A stretch of DNA of 64,000 nucleotides from Dendrocalamus latiflorus (lineage: Eukaryota; Streptophyta; Magnoliopsida; Poales; Poaceae). Below the pieces are notes generated by a model. It was not told the DNA's origin, did no database searches, and saw nothing but the letters and a program-made list of their open reading frames with translations. Numbering within the stretch: the first letter of the stretch is position 1; each line of letters begins with the position of its first letter. The stretch spans positions 2,038,871 through 2,102,870 of the forward strand of contig CM029666.1 in the NCBI GenBank assembly GCA_017311315.1. The letters are read 5' to 3'. Position numbers and translations under genes: made by a program. Shown here piece by piece: positions 1 to 12,145 of the stretch.

Positions 1-199
1 GCCATTTCACATACACACTTTGTAATTTTCTTCTCTAAGCAATAGCAACACAGGACGTAGGATTATTATTCTCCCAGGAGAAGGGCTACATTTGTATAAA
101 AATTCCCATGTCTTCTTTCTGCATTACCAGATCTTAGTCTAAGGAGTTTCCTCCGAATCTAAACAAATGATACGTAAGATCGGTATTAAAACGCCAACA
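1..199 (+). repeat. 5' LTR, 3' portion only
   Basis: This is the visible end of the left LTR. It matches about 3690-3887, including the shared stretch TTGCATTACCAGATCTTAGTCTAA-like core and the ending GTATTAAAA-C/T-GC. It terminates in CCAACA, directly before the PBS-like sequence. Confidence 0.75.
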
Positions 200-2097
200 G
201 TTGACGCTGTCCATGGGGATAGTTCTTCCAAGATTCTGGTAATTTTCTAGTCTGCAAGTTCTCTTTTTCCTAATGTCCTCATGGCAGGGGAGTGGAATGA
301 GGAGAACTAGTTCGACTTGGCCGAATATGCAGACCTCGACATGGATGCCTACTATGACTTCGAGCAGACGATGCAATCCTCCAACGGTGAGAGTCTCCTT
401 GGAAATTTGTCACGGGACCTCGGAGACCCCACCGCAGCAAAGGCTGATGAGGGATCCAAATTCCCCACATCAGTACGCCCAACGGAGGACTCACTTCCCC
501 CAAGTAGCAAGGGTCAACCCGACCATGATGAGGATTTGCAACATGACAATGGGTCCGCCCAAGCATTCGAGCCCTGCGGTGACACTCCGAGCAGTTTCAG
601 TGAGCCCTGGAATCTGCCAATCTGGGAATCCATCGCCAACTGGTGGTGGTGACTCTCCGGTCGAATCTGCAAAGAGAATGGGTGGGCACTCTTCACGTTT
701 GCTCGTATTTTCGCAGGGAACAGATTCAACCGGGGACAGTTATAACCCAGAATTCCCCTACCTGACAGTGTTTACTCCAGGCCGCGAGACAATCTCGCTC
801 AACGATTCTTCAAACGAGGGGGCCTACCCTAGAATTGGAGATTCTATATAGGAGGTCTTTGTCCTAACCGTAGATCCTCATCACCCTCTCGGAGGAAGGC
901 CTGAGGATGCTCCCTGCTGATCACACTCTCCCACCTCTCGTGAGAATGGTGAGGAGATCTCCAGTGATGAGCCCAATCAGTACTCTAATGAGCGTAGGAG
1001 AAATCCTAGAAATAATCACTCTCCTATGTCATTGCCTTCAGTATGAACTTAGAAGGAACCCTCCCGAGAAGCGGATTCTTCGACTACTTTTCTGTGACCA
1101 CGTCTGATCATAGGGAAATGAGAACCTCTTCGACCATGCCTGGTCGAGGGTCTTGAACTCCTTCGACCACGTCTAATCGAAAGTCTGGAGCAAGAGCTAC
1201 TTCTCCTTCGCCCTCTAGTCCCTCCTGATGGTCGGTACCAGTTTCAACCATGGGATAACATCCTTTTCGATCACAGGTTCTGCTGTCGTGGCAGTCTCCT
1301 TCACAAAATATATGAAATTCTTCCAGTTTTCCTTTTTGAGTCACTTAATAAAGCATCAGGAAGTGCCAACTGAGTGAGTTTTAGTATCATAGTAGAATGA
1401 TACCTTGATCATAGGAGTCGGTTGTTCCAGCGTGGCCGCCCCTATCTCACTTGTGGTACTTATGTCCGCAATGTATTGTTGAATAGGTGCGCTCGAAGCA
1501 GTTAGGGGAAGAATGGCAGGAGGGGACAACAGTACTCGTGCTCGCCTTGTCCTTGTCGACCATCTTAACCAATCGATGTCTCTTCATTGGAGGAGCTTCA
1601 ACTCTCTCTGTTTCTCCTCCAATGACCATCAGTTCAACCCCTTGCTCATCCTGACGATAAAACATGCCTACACTCTATGAAAAAGAATGATGCTACTTAG
1701 TCGTTCCCTACGACTATGTAGGCCTAAACAAGGAATCAATTCTATGATTACCTTTAGATGCTCCTCTCTCTCTCTCTCTCTTCAGTGAATACGTCCACCA
1801 GAATACGAGGAGCCTCTGCCTCAAGCGATGGGGCCTTCTCGCACATAGCCTTGACTCAGGAGTTGATTTCTTCCAACTCGAGATCTGTTCATTTAGACAT
1901 GATAGTTGATAAACAGTACTTGAAAAAGGTAATATGATTACGGACATGAGTACAAATATCACTTACCGCTATGGTAGTCTCTGGTTGGGTCTAGGATTCT
2001 CGAGTACATCCACATAGGATGTGCTCGTCATTTTAGGGGGCTGATGCGACGTGTGATGAAGTCTTTACCACATGCCAGCCCGTGAGCCCCTTGTCCC

Positions 2098-2667
2098 TCA
2101 GCTCTTTATTGGCTGAGATGTAGGGGCTATTCTCGTAAGGTCTTTGGGAGCCGAATTCCAAAAGCTATTCTTGTCTGCGGCCTTCCCCATGAAAGAAAGG
2201 CTATCTTCTCTGGTCGTCTCCCAGTAAAACCACTTCTTCTTCCAACTCAGCCACGAGGATCGAGTGAACATGAGGATGTAAAGATTTTTCTTCCCATCAT
2301 GGACCTTCAGACCACAAGTCCCGACGATCCCATCATGGAGCTTCAGACCGTAGCTCCCGACGATCCCCATTTGCCGGTACATCTCGTAGTAAAACCAAAA
2401 GAGCTCGAGATCTGGCGGGATACCCAGATACACCTCGCACAGATACACGAATACGCTGAGCATTGTGATCGAATTGGGAACCAAGTTCACCAATTCGATC
2501 CCGAAATACTCGAGTACGACTGTAAGGAAAGGATGAGTAGGGAAACGAAGACCACACTCACAGTAAGCCTGGAATACTGAAATTTCTCCGATTTGCCCCC
2601 AACGACCAATGCTGCCCAGCGGCTTCAATCCATATGATGAATCGCCGCAATAGGATCTTCTCAGCAA
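2098..2667 (-). pseudogene. Antisense extra ORF of the Gypsy element (putative gypsy-type transposon domain, PF04195-like)
   Basis: A 189-codon minus-strand frame contains a block reading FQAYCECGLRFPTHPFLTVV, then LEYFGIELVNLVPNSI, FVYLCEVYLGIPPDLELFWF. This is the pattern of the plant family annotated as 'putative gypsy type transposon', a protein of unknown function that Tat-lineage retrotransposons carry antisense between pol and the 3' LTR. A further minus-strand frame at 1447-1665 (VIGGETERVEAPPMKRHRLV) may be a C-terminal piece of the same product. The reading is interrupted, and three near-identical YGLKxHDG segments sit in the middle (about 2290-2370), so it is treated as a relic. 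The family assignment is from recognition of the motif, not a search. Confidence 0.65.
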
Positions 2668-3119
2668 CCTCCACTACCTTCAATTTGGCATTGTCCATCT
2701 CTGACAGGGCCCAGGTAGACGAAAGTTTTGTCATTCTCTCGGGTGATTGGAACGGATTTGGGCGAGATTGGGGGAAAAGGAAGAATTGGTCGGCGGCGGA
2801 AAGCTCGAGCAAATTAGAATGAATAGAAAAGGTAGGAGACTACAAATTACCCCCGATAAGTTTTTATAACATTACGCGTCGGTTACCCGTCTTGGGAACT
2901 GAACGGTTATCTTGGGAACCAATTTGACGGACAGATCGGTGGAAATTGATTGTAATTTCTGTCTGATATCTATCTGTCTTCATAACTTAAGCGAAATTAC
3001 CCTATTGACCAAGCCTATTTCTGGTCGATAAAGGGCGAAAAGGCTTTGCTTTTGACCATTTTTCATTTACGACCTCTCTTTCTCAAGTAAGTTACTATCA
3101 CTTGAAGTTGGGGGATAGA

Positions 3120-3887
3120 TGACAAGGATATAATAATGCTCTAATTATTATGTCATTATATTGTCTGAATATACCCTTTATCGATAAGAGAGAGATTCCA
3201 CAGAATAGTCGTAAAGTCTTACTACGACTGCTTCTTGGGTGTAAGTCTTACTACGATTGCTACTTGGTCGTAAGTCCTTCTACAACCACGTAATCGTAAG
3301 TCTTATTGTGATTGTACCTTAGTCGTAAATCTTTCTACGATTATATATTCGTAAGATGTCCTATGACCACCTCCTAGTCGTAGACGTTGCTGCAAATAGT
3401 CTATCTCCAACTTCCTTATCTAGGGCCTCGTAAAGTCGTCTGACAAGACGGTTAGAACGTGCATTTAACTTTAATAATCGCACACGATCTCTCTTTGATA
3501 ACAACCGTTGCATGGTGAACGGCCTTCATATCTTTCTGACAATAAATTCTAATGGACGGTTATCATCTGAACCGTGGGACGTCTTTTGGTGCAAGACAAC
3601 GACCACTACTTCGTCGACTATCTAAAGGTTGACGTTGGAGAGAGGAGAGGGATGGATTTTGATCCAAGAAAGACATAGCGCAAGGTATTGCGTATTACAC
3701 ACTTTGTAATCTTCTTCTCTGAGCAATAACAACACAGAACGTAAAGTTATTATTCTCCCAAAAGAAGAGCCGAATCTGTATAAAAATTCCCGTGTCTTTT
3801 TTTTTTTTGCATTACCAGATCTTAGTCTAAAGAGTTTCCCCCGAATTCAAACAAATCATACATAAAATCAGTATTAAAATGCTAATA
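3120..3887 (+). repeat. 3' LTR
   Basis: Starts TGACAAGG directly after the polypurine stretch and ends GCTAATA at the point where similarity to the left LTR end stops. About 768 bp. The U3 part contains a degenerate tandem array (separate entry). The LTR border lies only about 20 bp from the poly(A) signal of the neighbouring epimerase gene. Confidence 0.7.
3200..3390 (+). repeat. Degenerate tandem array in the 3' LTR (about 35-bp units)
   Basis: About five units built on GTCGTAAGTCTTACTACGA, each followed by a T-rich or CTTGGTC-type spacer. Units start near 3209, 3239, 3269, 3305 and 3340. U3 tandem arrays like this often carry promoter or enhancer repeats in LTR elements; no such activity can be read from the sequence alone. 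Confidence 0.7.
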
Positions 3888-3907
3888 GACCTTTTTCAAA
3901 ATATATA

Positions 3908-3913
3908 TTTATT
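3908..3913 (-). terminator. Candidate poly(A) signal of the epimerase gene
   Basis: A perfect AATAAA on the minus strand, about 230 nt beyond the stop codon of the epimerase gene and about 20 bp from the retrotransposon border at 3887. Cleavage 10-30 nt downstream would fall at, or just inside, the LTR. Confidence 0.5.
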
Positions 3914-4142
3914 GTTCAACAGTTATTATTACTACAATATTTAGATAAAACAACAATGCCAGCTGAACTAGCCTTCTGAAATTCTAGGCCTCACTGGACT
4001 TAAAACAATACATAAATGGCACGTTAAAGGCTATAGGCTTACAATTGCTCGTTTGATTTCAGTTCCACATGACGGGCATCCAATGTAACAATGCCTACAT
4101 TGAATGAAGCTCCGAAGGGACAAAGCCGTGCCTTAAACATCT

Positions 4143-7100
4143 TCATTTCTGAAAAAAAAAATTCAAATAGGTCAATGAGTTACAGAACTGTTTAGTGACA
4201 GGACAAACCAAGAACATTAAACGAGGTCGCCGCTTAGAGCTCTACTGTCAGATCAGATATAGGTTGGCCATGCTTATAACCCTATTTGATAGGTAAATTC
4301 GACTTACTGCAGCTCCAAACAAAGTTTGCAACTGGCTACATTTTTAGTTCAGCATAGCAATTGAATGCTAGAAAGAATACAAAACGTTTACAGGAAATGA
4401 CGGTCCAACTTAAGCAACGTGGGTGAACTGTGACATACCAAGCCATAATTGCTGTCCAAGTGAAGGAAACCACCATGGCCTCGAGCATTTGTAAACATGT
4501 ACAGAGGTCCAGAAGCTGATGAGAGAAGTCGTGTAAGTCAAGAACTATAGACTAGAGATATGTTTTGATTTTTCATTTGATTTACTTTGAAGGTCCACAG
4601 CTTGCAAGGAAGAGAACAATAGCTTTTGAAACAAACAGAAGAACCGAGCAGTATTATAGTTCGAGATATCAGAGCACAAGCATCAGAAAGGCAGCAGAAA
4701 TCTGAATAGCAATAATCAACTAGCACATAACATAATTTTCACAATACAGAGTGGTTTTCTCAAACAAAATCTCGAGATGTTGAGAGGTTGGGTTTAGTAG
4801 AATAGATTGATTCAGGACAGAAAAAAATCTGTGGCATTACGTGCAAAAATGAAAGCATTACTCTATCTATGTCTGAAGTAAGTAATATCGTTATAAAAAG
4901 GGAATTGCAGATATAAAGAATGTTGTCTAAGACTACCTTCATAGCCGCCGAATACTGGATCTTCAGACAGTAAAAGAGGTGTGTCCAGGTCAACAAAACT
5001 GCATCCATAAAAGGGCAAACTCAACTTAATGCCTGACTTGACATATATAAGGTCTAGAACATTCTAACACTGTTTTCAGTTTGAGCATCCTAATCCTAAG
5101 GGCATTGCCTCTGGTTGATAAAATGACGTTTTTCATAATTTTCACAATAATCCAACCTGAAACAACCGAGCCCAGCAGCTAGATGACCAGCAAAGCCCAT
5201 AGCAATCCTAGTCTCGACCATACCACCAATCATCAGTGCAATACCGGCTTTTCTTGCAGCATCAATTACTTCGAGGGCTCCAAGAACCCCTAACTTTGCC
5301 AGCTTGATGTTAATAACATGAGCCAAATTTCCATGTATTATTTTCTGAGCATCAAGTAAACTCCGACAGCTTTCATCAGCAGCAACAGCAACTTTGAATT
5401 TCTCCATGGCAGCTATGCTGACATCACGGAGACCTTCCCAATCATCTCTATGAACTGGTTGCTCAAAGAGTACAGGGGTCACTCCCATTTCTGAAACCAA
5501 TGACAGTGACAACAAACTAACTTAGTTGAAGCACTGGAGAAGGTCATATGACTCAGATATTAAATAGCAAAAAGGCTCAACATATCGAGGCAATATTAAA
5601 ATGAGAACTCCTGTAGTAGCATGAAATTTACATGAGTACAAACCGTTTAGTCTATCAAGAACTTCAATTGCTTGATTGGCCGTGTATCCTTCATTTGCAT
5701 CCAAGATGAACGAGCAATCTGGATGGACAAGCCGTATGGCCTTCAGAACTTCTATATCTGAGTTCAAGTTTTTCCCTACTTTGAGCTTTAGGGTTTGAAA
5801 CCCTTGTCCTCGATATTTTGCAGCCAATTGAGCAGCTTCATTTGGGGTCACAATTGGAATCTAAATTAAGAGATAGATGAAATTAACAATTTTGATAAAG
5901 GCAGTCCTAAGCTTTCTGGAATCACTGCAGAGGATGCTGAGATAACCATACCGTGATGTCTGTTGTCACACTATCTGATGCTCCTCCAAATAATCTCCAC
6001 AGAGGGATGCGAATGCTATTAGCAACTGCATCAATCAGTGCCATCTCCACTCCTGCTCTAGCCTTCATTGGAACAGAACAAAAGTTCACATCAAAGGACA
6101 ACGAATCTTGTATCTAAACAGCAGTGAAATACTTGTGTAGTCATTAGAAAAATTCAGAATCATATGATAATCCGTGTCAGCTCCTTACATTTACATTTCA
6201 CCAAATTCCAACAAAATTAATTAGAACATTTATTTGGTATTGCAGGCTTGTAGCCCATACTTGCTTTGCAGTTGACATGTCTTGTTATTATGGATTTTTC
6301 CCATGTGCAGGTGCCAGGTGCATTCCTTGTTAGAATAAAGGGCATTAGCCTGTATTAGCGGTTGGAAAAAAACTTCATTTTGCTTCTGAAGAAACAGGGG
6401 TAAGGTCTTTCACAGAATTCCATCATAGAAACTAGGCGAGATACTTGGAAAAGGCGCATTGGCCGTAGGACAATAGTGATCGAGCACCTCAATTCAGTGC
6501 CTGAAAGGTGATCTCCATCTACATCAAGGCCAAACATTCAAATTCTAATCCCACATCGACATCAGATAGAGCACGCACTCTATATAGCATCAGGCTTGCA
6601 CAACAGTGTGGACTTTTCGATGCGAATCTCGTTATTGTCTTACGATCGAACACTCGTCAAGCTACGACAATCAAAGGACAAATTTGTTAGGTGTTTCACG
6701 AGAGGGTCCAGATGTCTCACCGAGGCGAAGGCGTGTCCCGGGAGGGCACCGGCGACGTCTTGGAGCACGGCGCCGAGGGGCGCGGCCGGCGCGCCCGCTA
6801 GCGCGGCGCAGGCCCGGCCAGCGGCGGCGAGCGCGGCCGGCTGGTCCTCGGCCGTGACGGAGGGCAGCACGGGCGCCTCGCCCCAACCGACCGCGCCGCT
6901 GCGGAGCTCCACCCGCACGGCGACGTTGGACGCGGCGTCGAGCCGCGAGGACGCGATGGTGAAGGGCGCTGCGAGTGGAACGTCGAGCGGGCGTGCCTCG
7001 GCCGCCGCGACGTCGACGGAGAAGGTTTCCTTGAGGGCGTCGAAGCCGAACGTCTCGGCCGGTGAAGGAGGGGACGGCGACGGCGAGATGGCGCGGAGGC

Positions 7101-7221
7101 GGGTGGCAGCTGCGGGCAGGCGGCCGACCGGGAGGACCTGAGGCCTGGCGCTAGGGCTCGAGTTGCTGGGGTTTTGGGAGAACAGGAGGGGTGACGAGGA
7201 GATGGAGGTGTCCATGGCCAC
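4143..7221 (-). CDS. Dipeptide epimerase (L-Ala-D/L-Glu epimerase-like), enolase superfamily, probably plastid-targeted
   Basis: Seven exons join in frame: 7221-6721, 6062-5952, 5860-5644, 5490-5157, 4998-4937, 4515-4439, 4148-4143. They total 1308 nt, or 435 aa plus stop, and every junction is GT-AG. Visible family features in order are a cap domain (exons 1-2, ending ARAGVEMALIDA), the KxK motif LKLKVG near residues 229-231, metal ligands in ILDANEGY (D258), LFEQP (E286) and AADES (D315), the catalytic-face lysine in INIKLAKLG (K339), and LDTPLLLSEDPVFGGYE near the end. All catalytic residues of a 1,1-proton-transfer epimerase of the muconate-lactonizing subgroup are present. The first 50 residues are rich in Ser, Pro and Arg and poor in acidic residues, like a chloroplast transit peptide. 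The last exon contributes only one Lys codon and TGA. The physiological dipeptide substrate is unknown. Length agrees with plant homologues as I recall them. Confidence 0.92.
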
Positions 7222-7290
7222 TGGACCGGACGTTGACGAGATTTGTGGGGGACTGAAGGAGGAAGACGAGCGCGAGACAGAGCGCTCGTC

Positions 7291-7297
7291 TTATAGA
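7291..7297 (-). promoter_or_regulatory. Candidate TATA box of the epimerase gene
   Basis: Minus-strand CTATAAG lies about 70 bp upstream of the start codon at 7221, in an otherwise GC-rich promoter. This would give a short leader of about 40 nt. Confidence 0.45.
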
Positions 7298-8800
7298 GAG
7301 AATGGTTGGTGCGGGCGGTCGGTCAGTGACAAAGTGGGACCAAGCCGTCAGTGGGACGGCGGCGCCTCCGGGAGGGGACGGTGGTGCGGCCGCTACACGC
7401 CGCGGCTGCACGCGAGGCGTCTTGTCACTGGCACTGCGGGCCCACGTGCCAGAACAAGCCGCCACTGGACACGTGACGGAAGACAGTCGGCGTCACCAAC
7501 TCCGTAAGTGCATGCGGCCAGCCAGTTACATGGGGCCCACTCGCCGTCGCCGGTGGTTGGCCGCGTTCCATGCCGTCAGGACGAGTGCGTGGAGAAAGGG
7601 TCGCCGCTGACACGTGGGTGGGTACGGCGATCGGCCCATGACAGGCGGGACATGCCCCATGTGGGGCCGCCCTGTCGGTGAATGTAGGGCCGGTTGACGA
7701 GGCCGTGTTCGGCGAGTGCGTCGTCGTGGGTGGAGCGAAGCGAGACATCCTGCCCTCACGTTTTGGCTGGCGTATTATCGTTTTTTTGACTTATTTTTGA
7801 ATTCTAATTTTTCACGAGAGACAAGGGAGTATAAAGATAAAAAGATACTTACGTATAATTTTGATCGATATACATAAATTCAGTATAATATTTACTACAA
7901 TTAACCTATGAATTATATCTTGAAAAAACACTCTATAAAACCTAATTACTGTAACATAAGTCAAAACATACAAGTAACAAATCCAAAAGAACCCAGCTGC
8001 GACATGGATTTCCCTATCGTCACTTCCAAGCACCAGTTCCATGTCAGTTGTTTGCAACATACTGTCGCTATCAACCGATCAATCGGTTCATCACTATTAA
8101 CCAAAACCAAGCGAATTATATTGATAATTACGTTGCCTGCCTGCCGGACAGATTTTCTTGGTGCCCTTTGGGGTCGCGACTCCGCGAGAAAAACCTGCCC
8201 CTTGGCAACACCAAGGAGGCGTTCATTTACTTCTAACGTCAAGTTAAAGAGATAAGTCTCGCACTAGAACTACAATTATATATAATTCAGGGGTGGGGTA
8301 ACCACATATACGATTCAGAACGCAAAGCGTCATTTTCTCCACAATGCAACAGTTGCACCTAACATGTTAATTTTGATTTTTGCCAAGTATAATAGGTAGA
8401 AGAAGAACATTGTTTACCTGAATGGACAGGCTCGAGCTAGTACTTTCGATTGATAAAACAGCCTGTGGGTTGGTCCCCACCCGACAAACACGAGATGCTA
8501 TCATAGCCATTCGATCATACTATAATGTTTGATCGGACGGATGTGGATTGTATCTCATAAGAAAATACTTCCCTTTCTAATAGAGAATGAGTGATCATGG
8601 GAAAGATGCGGATATTCGAAGCGGTTCCAGCCTGCGAGCATCGTCCATGTGATTGGCACTGTACCTTGCATTTAGCTTGATTTTTTTTAATCAGGAAAGC
8701 TTTACGTCCTCGTCAGGGTGGGTAGCATCGAGGCCAAAGCCCAAAAGGTGCCAATAGCATCTTGGCGAGGTCGCAATCGCACGCTCCCAAAGTTAATCAT
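7298..8800. other. Upstream intergenic region of the epimerase gene
   Basis: 7300-7760 is GC-rich proximal promoter and CpG-type sequence with no believable gene. 7820-7985 becomes AT-rich and resembles the middle of MITE family A. 7990-8800 shows no coding signal that I can recognise. Confidence 0.5.
7825..7985 (+). mobile_element. Partial MITE, family A core
   Basis: The segment around TACATAAATTCAGTATAATA, TACTACAATTAACC and AAAAAACACTCTATAAAA parallels the centre of the complete family A copies at 53599-53834 and 57742-57985 (GATATAAATGAAGTC, TACTATAATTAA, AAAAATACTCTATTTAAA). The terminal inverted repeats are not clear. Confidence 0.45.
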
Positions 8801-11365
8801 TCTTGCATATCAATTAGTATTTGACGAGTAATAAGTATTCATGATAGGCTCTAAAAGTAATTATAGAGATGATTATATTATTTTTATATTTATAATATTT
8901 TTAAATAATATATTATTTTATCCTTCGAATAAATACCTTTTATATTGATTAAAAGTATATGACTTGTTTGTGGAACTATTTATTCCTATTTTATATTATT
9001 CTAAATCATTCCTGAATGTATGTCATTATATAGGATAATTATGATTTACAGATCATCACATGTATTGATCGATGGTCATATTTCACGAATCATAGATATG
9101 CGAATATCAAACAGTAATATGGACATATGTTAGAGAACATGGTATTGGATTGACCTACCATGAGATACCGCGGGAATTATTATATGTTTAAGTGTCATTA
9201 GTTGGTCTTATATATAGTGTATGTAGGATCCTTAGATCTAATATCGTCACGATTTTCTACATATGTAATAGTTTACGTAGGAGTTGCTAAACACTACTTC
9301 GTAACCGACTGGTCATAAAGATAACTTGCAGGTTTACTATGTAACACGCTGAGACATGTGAGCAATCAAGATAGAATTTGCCCCTCTAATATAACGGAAG
9401 AGATACCTCTGGGCCCCTCAATGTTGTTGAATTAAGAAAGCGCGTAGCCACGTTGAATATGGTTAAGGAGTCAGTCACAACGGAGTTCAAGTTCAAGTGA
9501 AGGATCGAGCTATCACAGGATGACATGCTTCTCACCTTGAATTCGATCTAGTATCATGAGGCAAAATGATCAGTACATAAGCACTATATAGGTTTGTCTG
9601 ATATGATCTTTATGTATATTTGGGAGTTGTTGTGTCTTACTAGGGACCACTACCGACTTATGGACCAAACAGTGAACAACAGAGCTACGGAGAGGTCACA
9701 AAGGGCTGCTCGAAGCCTTAGAAACCATAGAGATGAGGAATAGAAGTCTATATTACATAAGCTTGTCTCTAGTTTAAAATACTTATAGCTAAGAGGAGCT
9801 TACTTACATAAACATCCCTATCTAGGTCTATCATTGCAGGGGTAATCACATCTTTCCCCTTGTGGCAACCCTCTTGGGCTGGCCATATAGCCATATGATT
9901 ATAGGGCCTTTTTGGTGCAATGGGCCAACTGGGCTAAAGTGGGGGCATTCCAGCAATAGTAACCTCTCATGGTTAAAAGACCTCGATTTCTATGGGTCAA
10001 GACCATGTCCGACATTCCTTATCCCCCTCCGTCCCTTCGACCCATTGAATCATCGCCTTGTCAAATTCTCGCTTCTACCGACAGCCTTGGCACGCGTGAC
10101 ACCCGAGATCAAGCTACACGTGGTGGCGGTTTCTCTTCCCCTAGATTCTCGCATCCGTTGCGCCAACATTAACTATCACTATTATAATGTGTACTTAAGC
10201 CCCCTGGCTATTCTTCTTTCCTAGTATTTGCTTGCTCCCGCTCCATCGGCAGTGCCTTGTTGCTTGCAATCTCTTTGGTCGCGGTTGTCTGTTTGTCCTC
10301 GAGCTTTTTTCGGTCGCCATCATTCCGCCACTCGCCCACTGTTCGCGATGGCCTGTGGAAGTGGCCAAAGCGACTACAACACTGCATCGGTGCCATCGAG
10401 CAGCCACACAGGTCAAGACGATTACTTCGAAGCTATCGCTGGCAAGCAATGGAAAGCGTCCGGAAAGTTTGGCGGTGTGTTTGTGAACACACTCAACCTG
10501 TTGATCGCAATGGACAGATAGTGGAGTCACTTGTGCACGATGGCAAGATTTCATCTCGCAAGGTTATTTGTCTCCCTGCTAGTGCGAGATCGCGCCACGG
10601 CTTCCGGAGGGTGAGACGTTAGTGTTTGTGGCCTACTTCGATGCTAGGCTTTGAATACCTACCGTGTGCTTCGTGGGTGACTTTCTCTGGTTGTACGAGC
10701 TGGAGATTCAGTAGCTAACGCCGAACACCATTGCCTATCTCACCGTATCCCAGTACCAACATCTTCACATCCCTGCATGACACGTGATGCCAGCCAAAGT
10801 AGCTAGGCGATGGTCAGTATTCTCACCTATGCAGCATTAGCTTGTAGCTCTATGCCGTTGCTTCAAAGGGCTTCCATGCGAACTCGACGTGGATGAAGTG
10901 GGAGGCTCACTGGCTTCAAAGGGCTTCATGAGCGTAGTCCCGATCCTCGTCATTAACCGTAGTTGACGCCAAGTGACCCTACACATCTAAACATAAAGAA
11001 ATATTGGCTATAACATGTCTCATGCAATAAATATGCATTGACCTAGGTCGACAAAACTCATCGCGAGACACAAAACCCTCAAAAATCAAAAACCGGCAGA
11101 AGCTACACAGGCTAGCTGATCTGACCGGACTCCATATCGGTCATACTGGTTTGGCCACCGGTTTGACCGTTGGGAGCATCCGATCTGACTGCCTCCCTTT
11201 GGCTGGTCAGACCGACCTAATTTGTCGATCATCCGAAAAATTCGACAATTTGCAAATCTAAATTTTCAACATTTTCAAATTGTAATGGTCCATCACAACA
11301 TAAATATGGACTTTCTCATATATTCCTTCAGCAAATATGTCAACCATCTAGCTTTAAATTTAAGC
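8801..11365. other. Non-coding, probable retroelement-derived sequence
   Basis: 8810-9990 is AT-rich with many short frames and no recognisable protein. It has the look of a non-coding (LARD-type) retroelement relic, but I find no terminal repeats. 10208-10622 is GC-richer with overlapping short frames on both strands and no recognisable domain. 11080-11230 contains repeated GACCGG/CCGGT words typical of decayed LTR sequence. No gene is called. Confidence 0.35.
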
Positions 11366-11575
11366 ACCGCTCACCAGAGCTTCGGTTTCTAGTTTCTAAC
11401 TTCTTAATTTCATCCTTTTCTAGTTTTTTTGCCTTTTATTTTGTTTCACTTATTCATTTGTATTGTTCCGATGATATTCATTTTTTAAATAAATTATACT
11501 AAAAAACTAACAGCAGCTAAAGTGTAAAGTAAATCATAAGTCCGGACTTAAAAGCCTAAATGAGCATCACCTTAA
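11366..11575 (+). mobile_element. MITE, family B
   Basis: Begins CACCGCTCACCAGAGCTTCGG and ends CCTAAATGAGCATCACC, with the T-rich stem (TTTCTAGTTTTTTTGCC), a TTCATTTGTATTG centre and ACTAACAGCAGCTAAAG. The same layout recurs at 58703-58956, 53845-54085 and, reversed, 59862-60130. Confidence 0.6.
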
Positions 11576-11702
11576 ATTGCATAGTAGCATTCCAACTGCT
11601 AGAAGGTATTTCAAAAAGAGCTAGTCGAAGTTTCCAAGTCTGCTCTGTAACTGCAAAAAGATGTGGTCGCTCAAACTATCCTACCTGGAAAAAAAAGGGA
11701 TC

Positions 11703-11845
11703 TTCATCATATACCCTCCCTTGAATTGGGGATTTCAGGATTTACCCTCCCACCTCAATGACATGTGGGGTCATCATAAGTCACTGACACGTGGGCCAGG
11801 AGGGTAAATCCTGAATTTCCATCTATGAGGAGGGTATATGATGAA
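11703..11845. mobile_element. Foldback MITE, family C
   Basis: Perfect 17-bp terminal inverted repeats: TTCATCATATACCCTCC at 11703-11719 and its complement at 11829-11845. Further complementary blocks occur inside (GGATTTACCCTCC and GGAGGGTAAATCC). The whole 143 bp is almost a hairpin. A second copy lies at 58289-58435. Confidence 0.85.
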
Positions 11846-12093
11846 TAAATCCGAAAAAAAGGCATTCTCGAGCGCAAGCAACGCACCTTTCATCCACGAA
11901 AGAAATCAAGTACTACGAATTTACAGAATCCGGAATCACAAGAATTGGATCGGATCCCAACTCCAAAAGGCACTTGGACACCAAAGTATCAATACCAATA
12001 ACAGAAGCCGGGAGCCGAGGTTATGCTTTGCTTTTCCCCGGCACTGGACAACGCCCTGTAGATTGCCAACGGTGAAAGCCTATGCATGCTTGT

Positions 12094-12099
12094 TATAAG
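12094..12099 (+). promoter_or_regulatory. Candidate TATA box of the reticulon gene
   Basis: TATAAG lies about 50 bp upstream of the start codon at 12146. It is plausible only if the leader is very short. Confidence 0.3.
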
Positions 12100-12145
12100 A
12101 ACATAACATCGTGGGTTGCAACGAAAACCTCAAAATAAGACCAAA

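Larger units (their letters stand above)
1..3887 (+). mobile_element. Decayed Tat-lineage Gypsy-like LTR retrotransposon (5' LTR cut by window edge)
   Basis: The first 199 bases recur, diverged, at about 3690-3887. These are the shared 3' ends of two direct LTRs in plus orientation. Just inside the left LTR is a PBS-like stretch (201-218, TTGACGCTGTCCATGGGG) that reads like a transition-decayed version of the TGGCGCCGTC type PBS used by RIRE2/Grande-type elements. A polypurine stretch (TTGGGGGATAGA) precedes the right LTR. No gag-pol polyprotein is readable between the LTRs. The only recognisable coding sequence is on the opposite strand near the 3' LTR, as in Tat-lineage elements with an antisense extra ORF. 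The LTR copies differ at about a dozen sites per 100 bp, so the insertion is old. Assignment to Tat is inference from the PBS and the antisense ORF. Confidence 0.8.

Noticed and set aside
273..851. Plus-strand frames of up to 192 codons inside the first LTR element
   Set aside because: No gag, protease or other domain is recognisable, overlapping frames exist on both strands, and the region is the internal part of a decayed retrotransposon.
10228..10622. Overlapping plus-strand frames of 84-121 codons upstream of the reticulon gene
   Set aside because: Three frames and the reverse strand are all open at once because of composition. No domain, splice signals or conserved motif could be seen.
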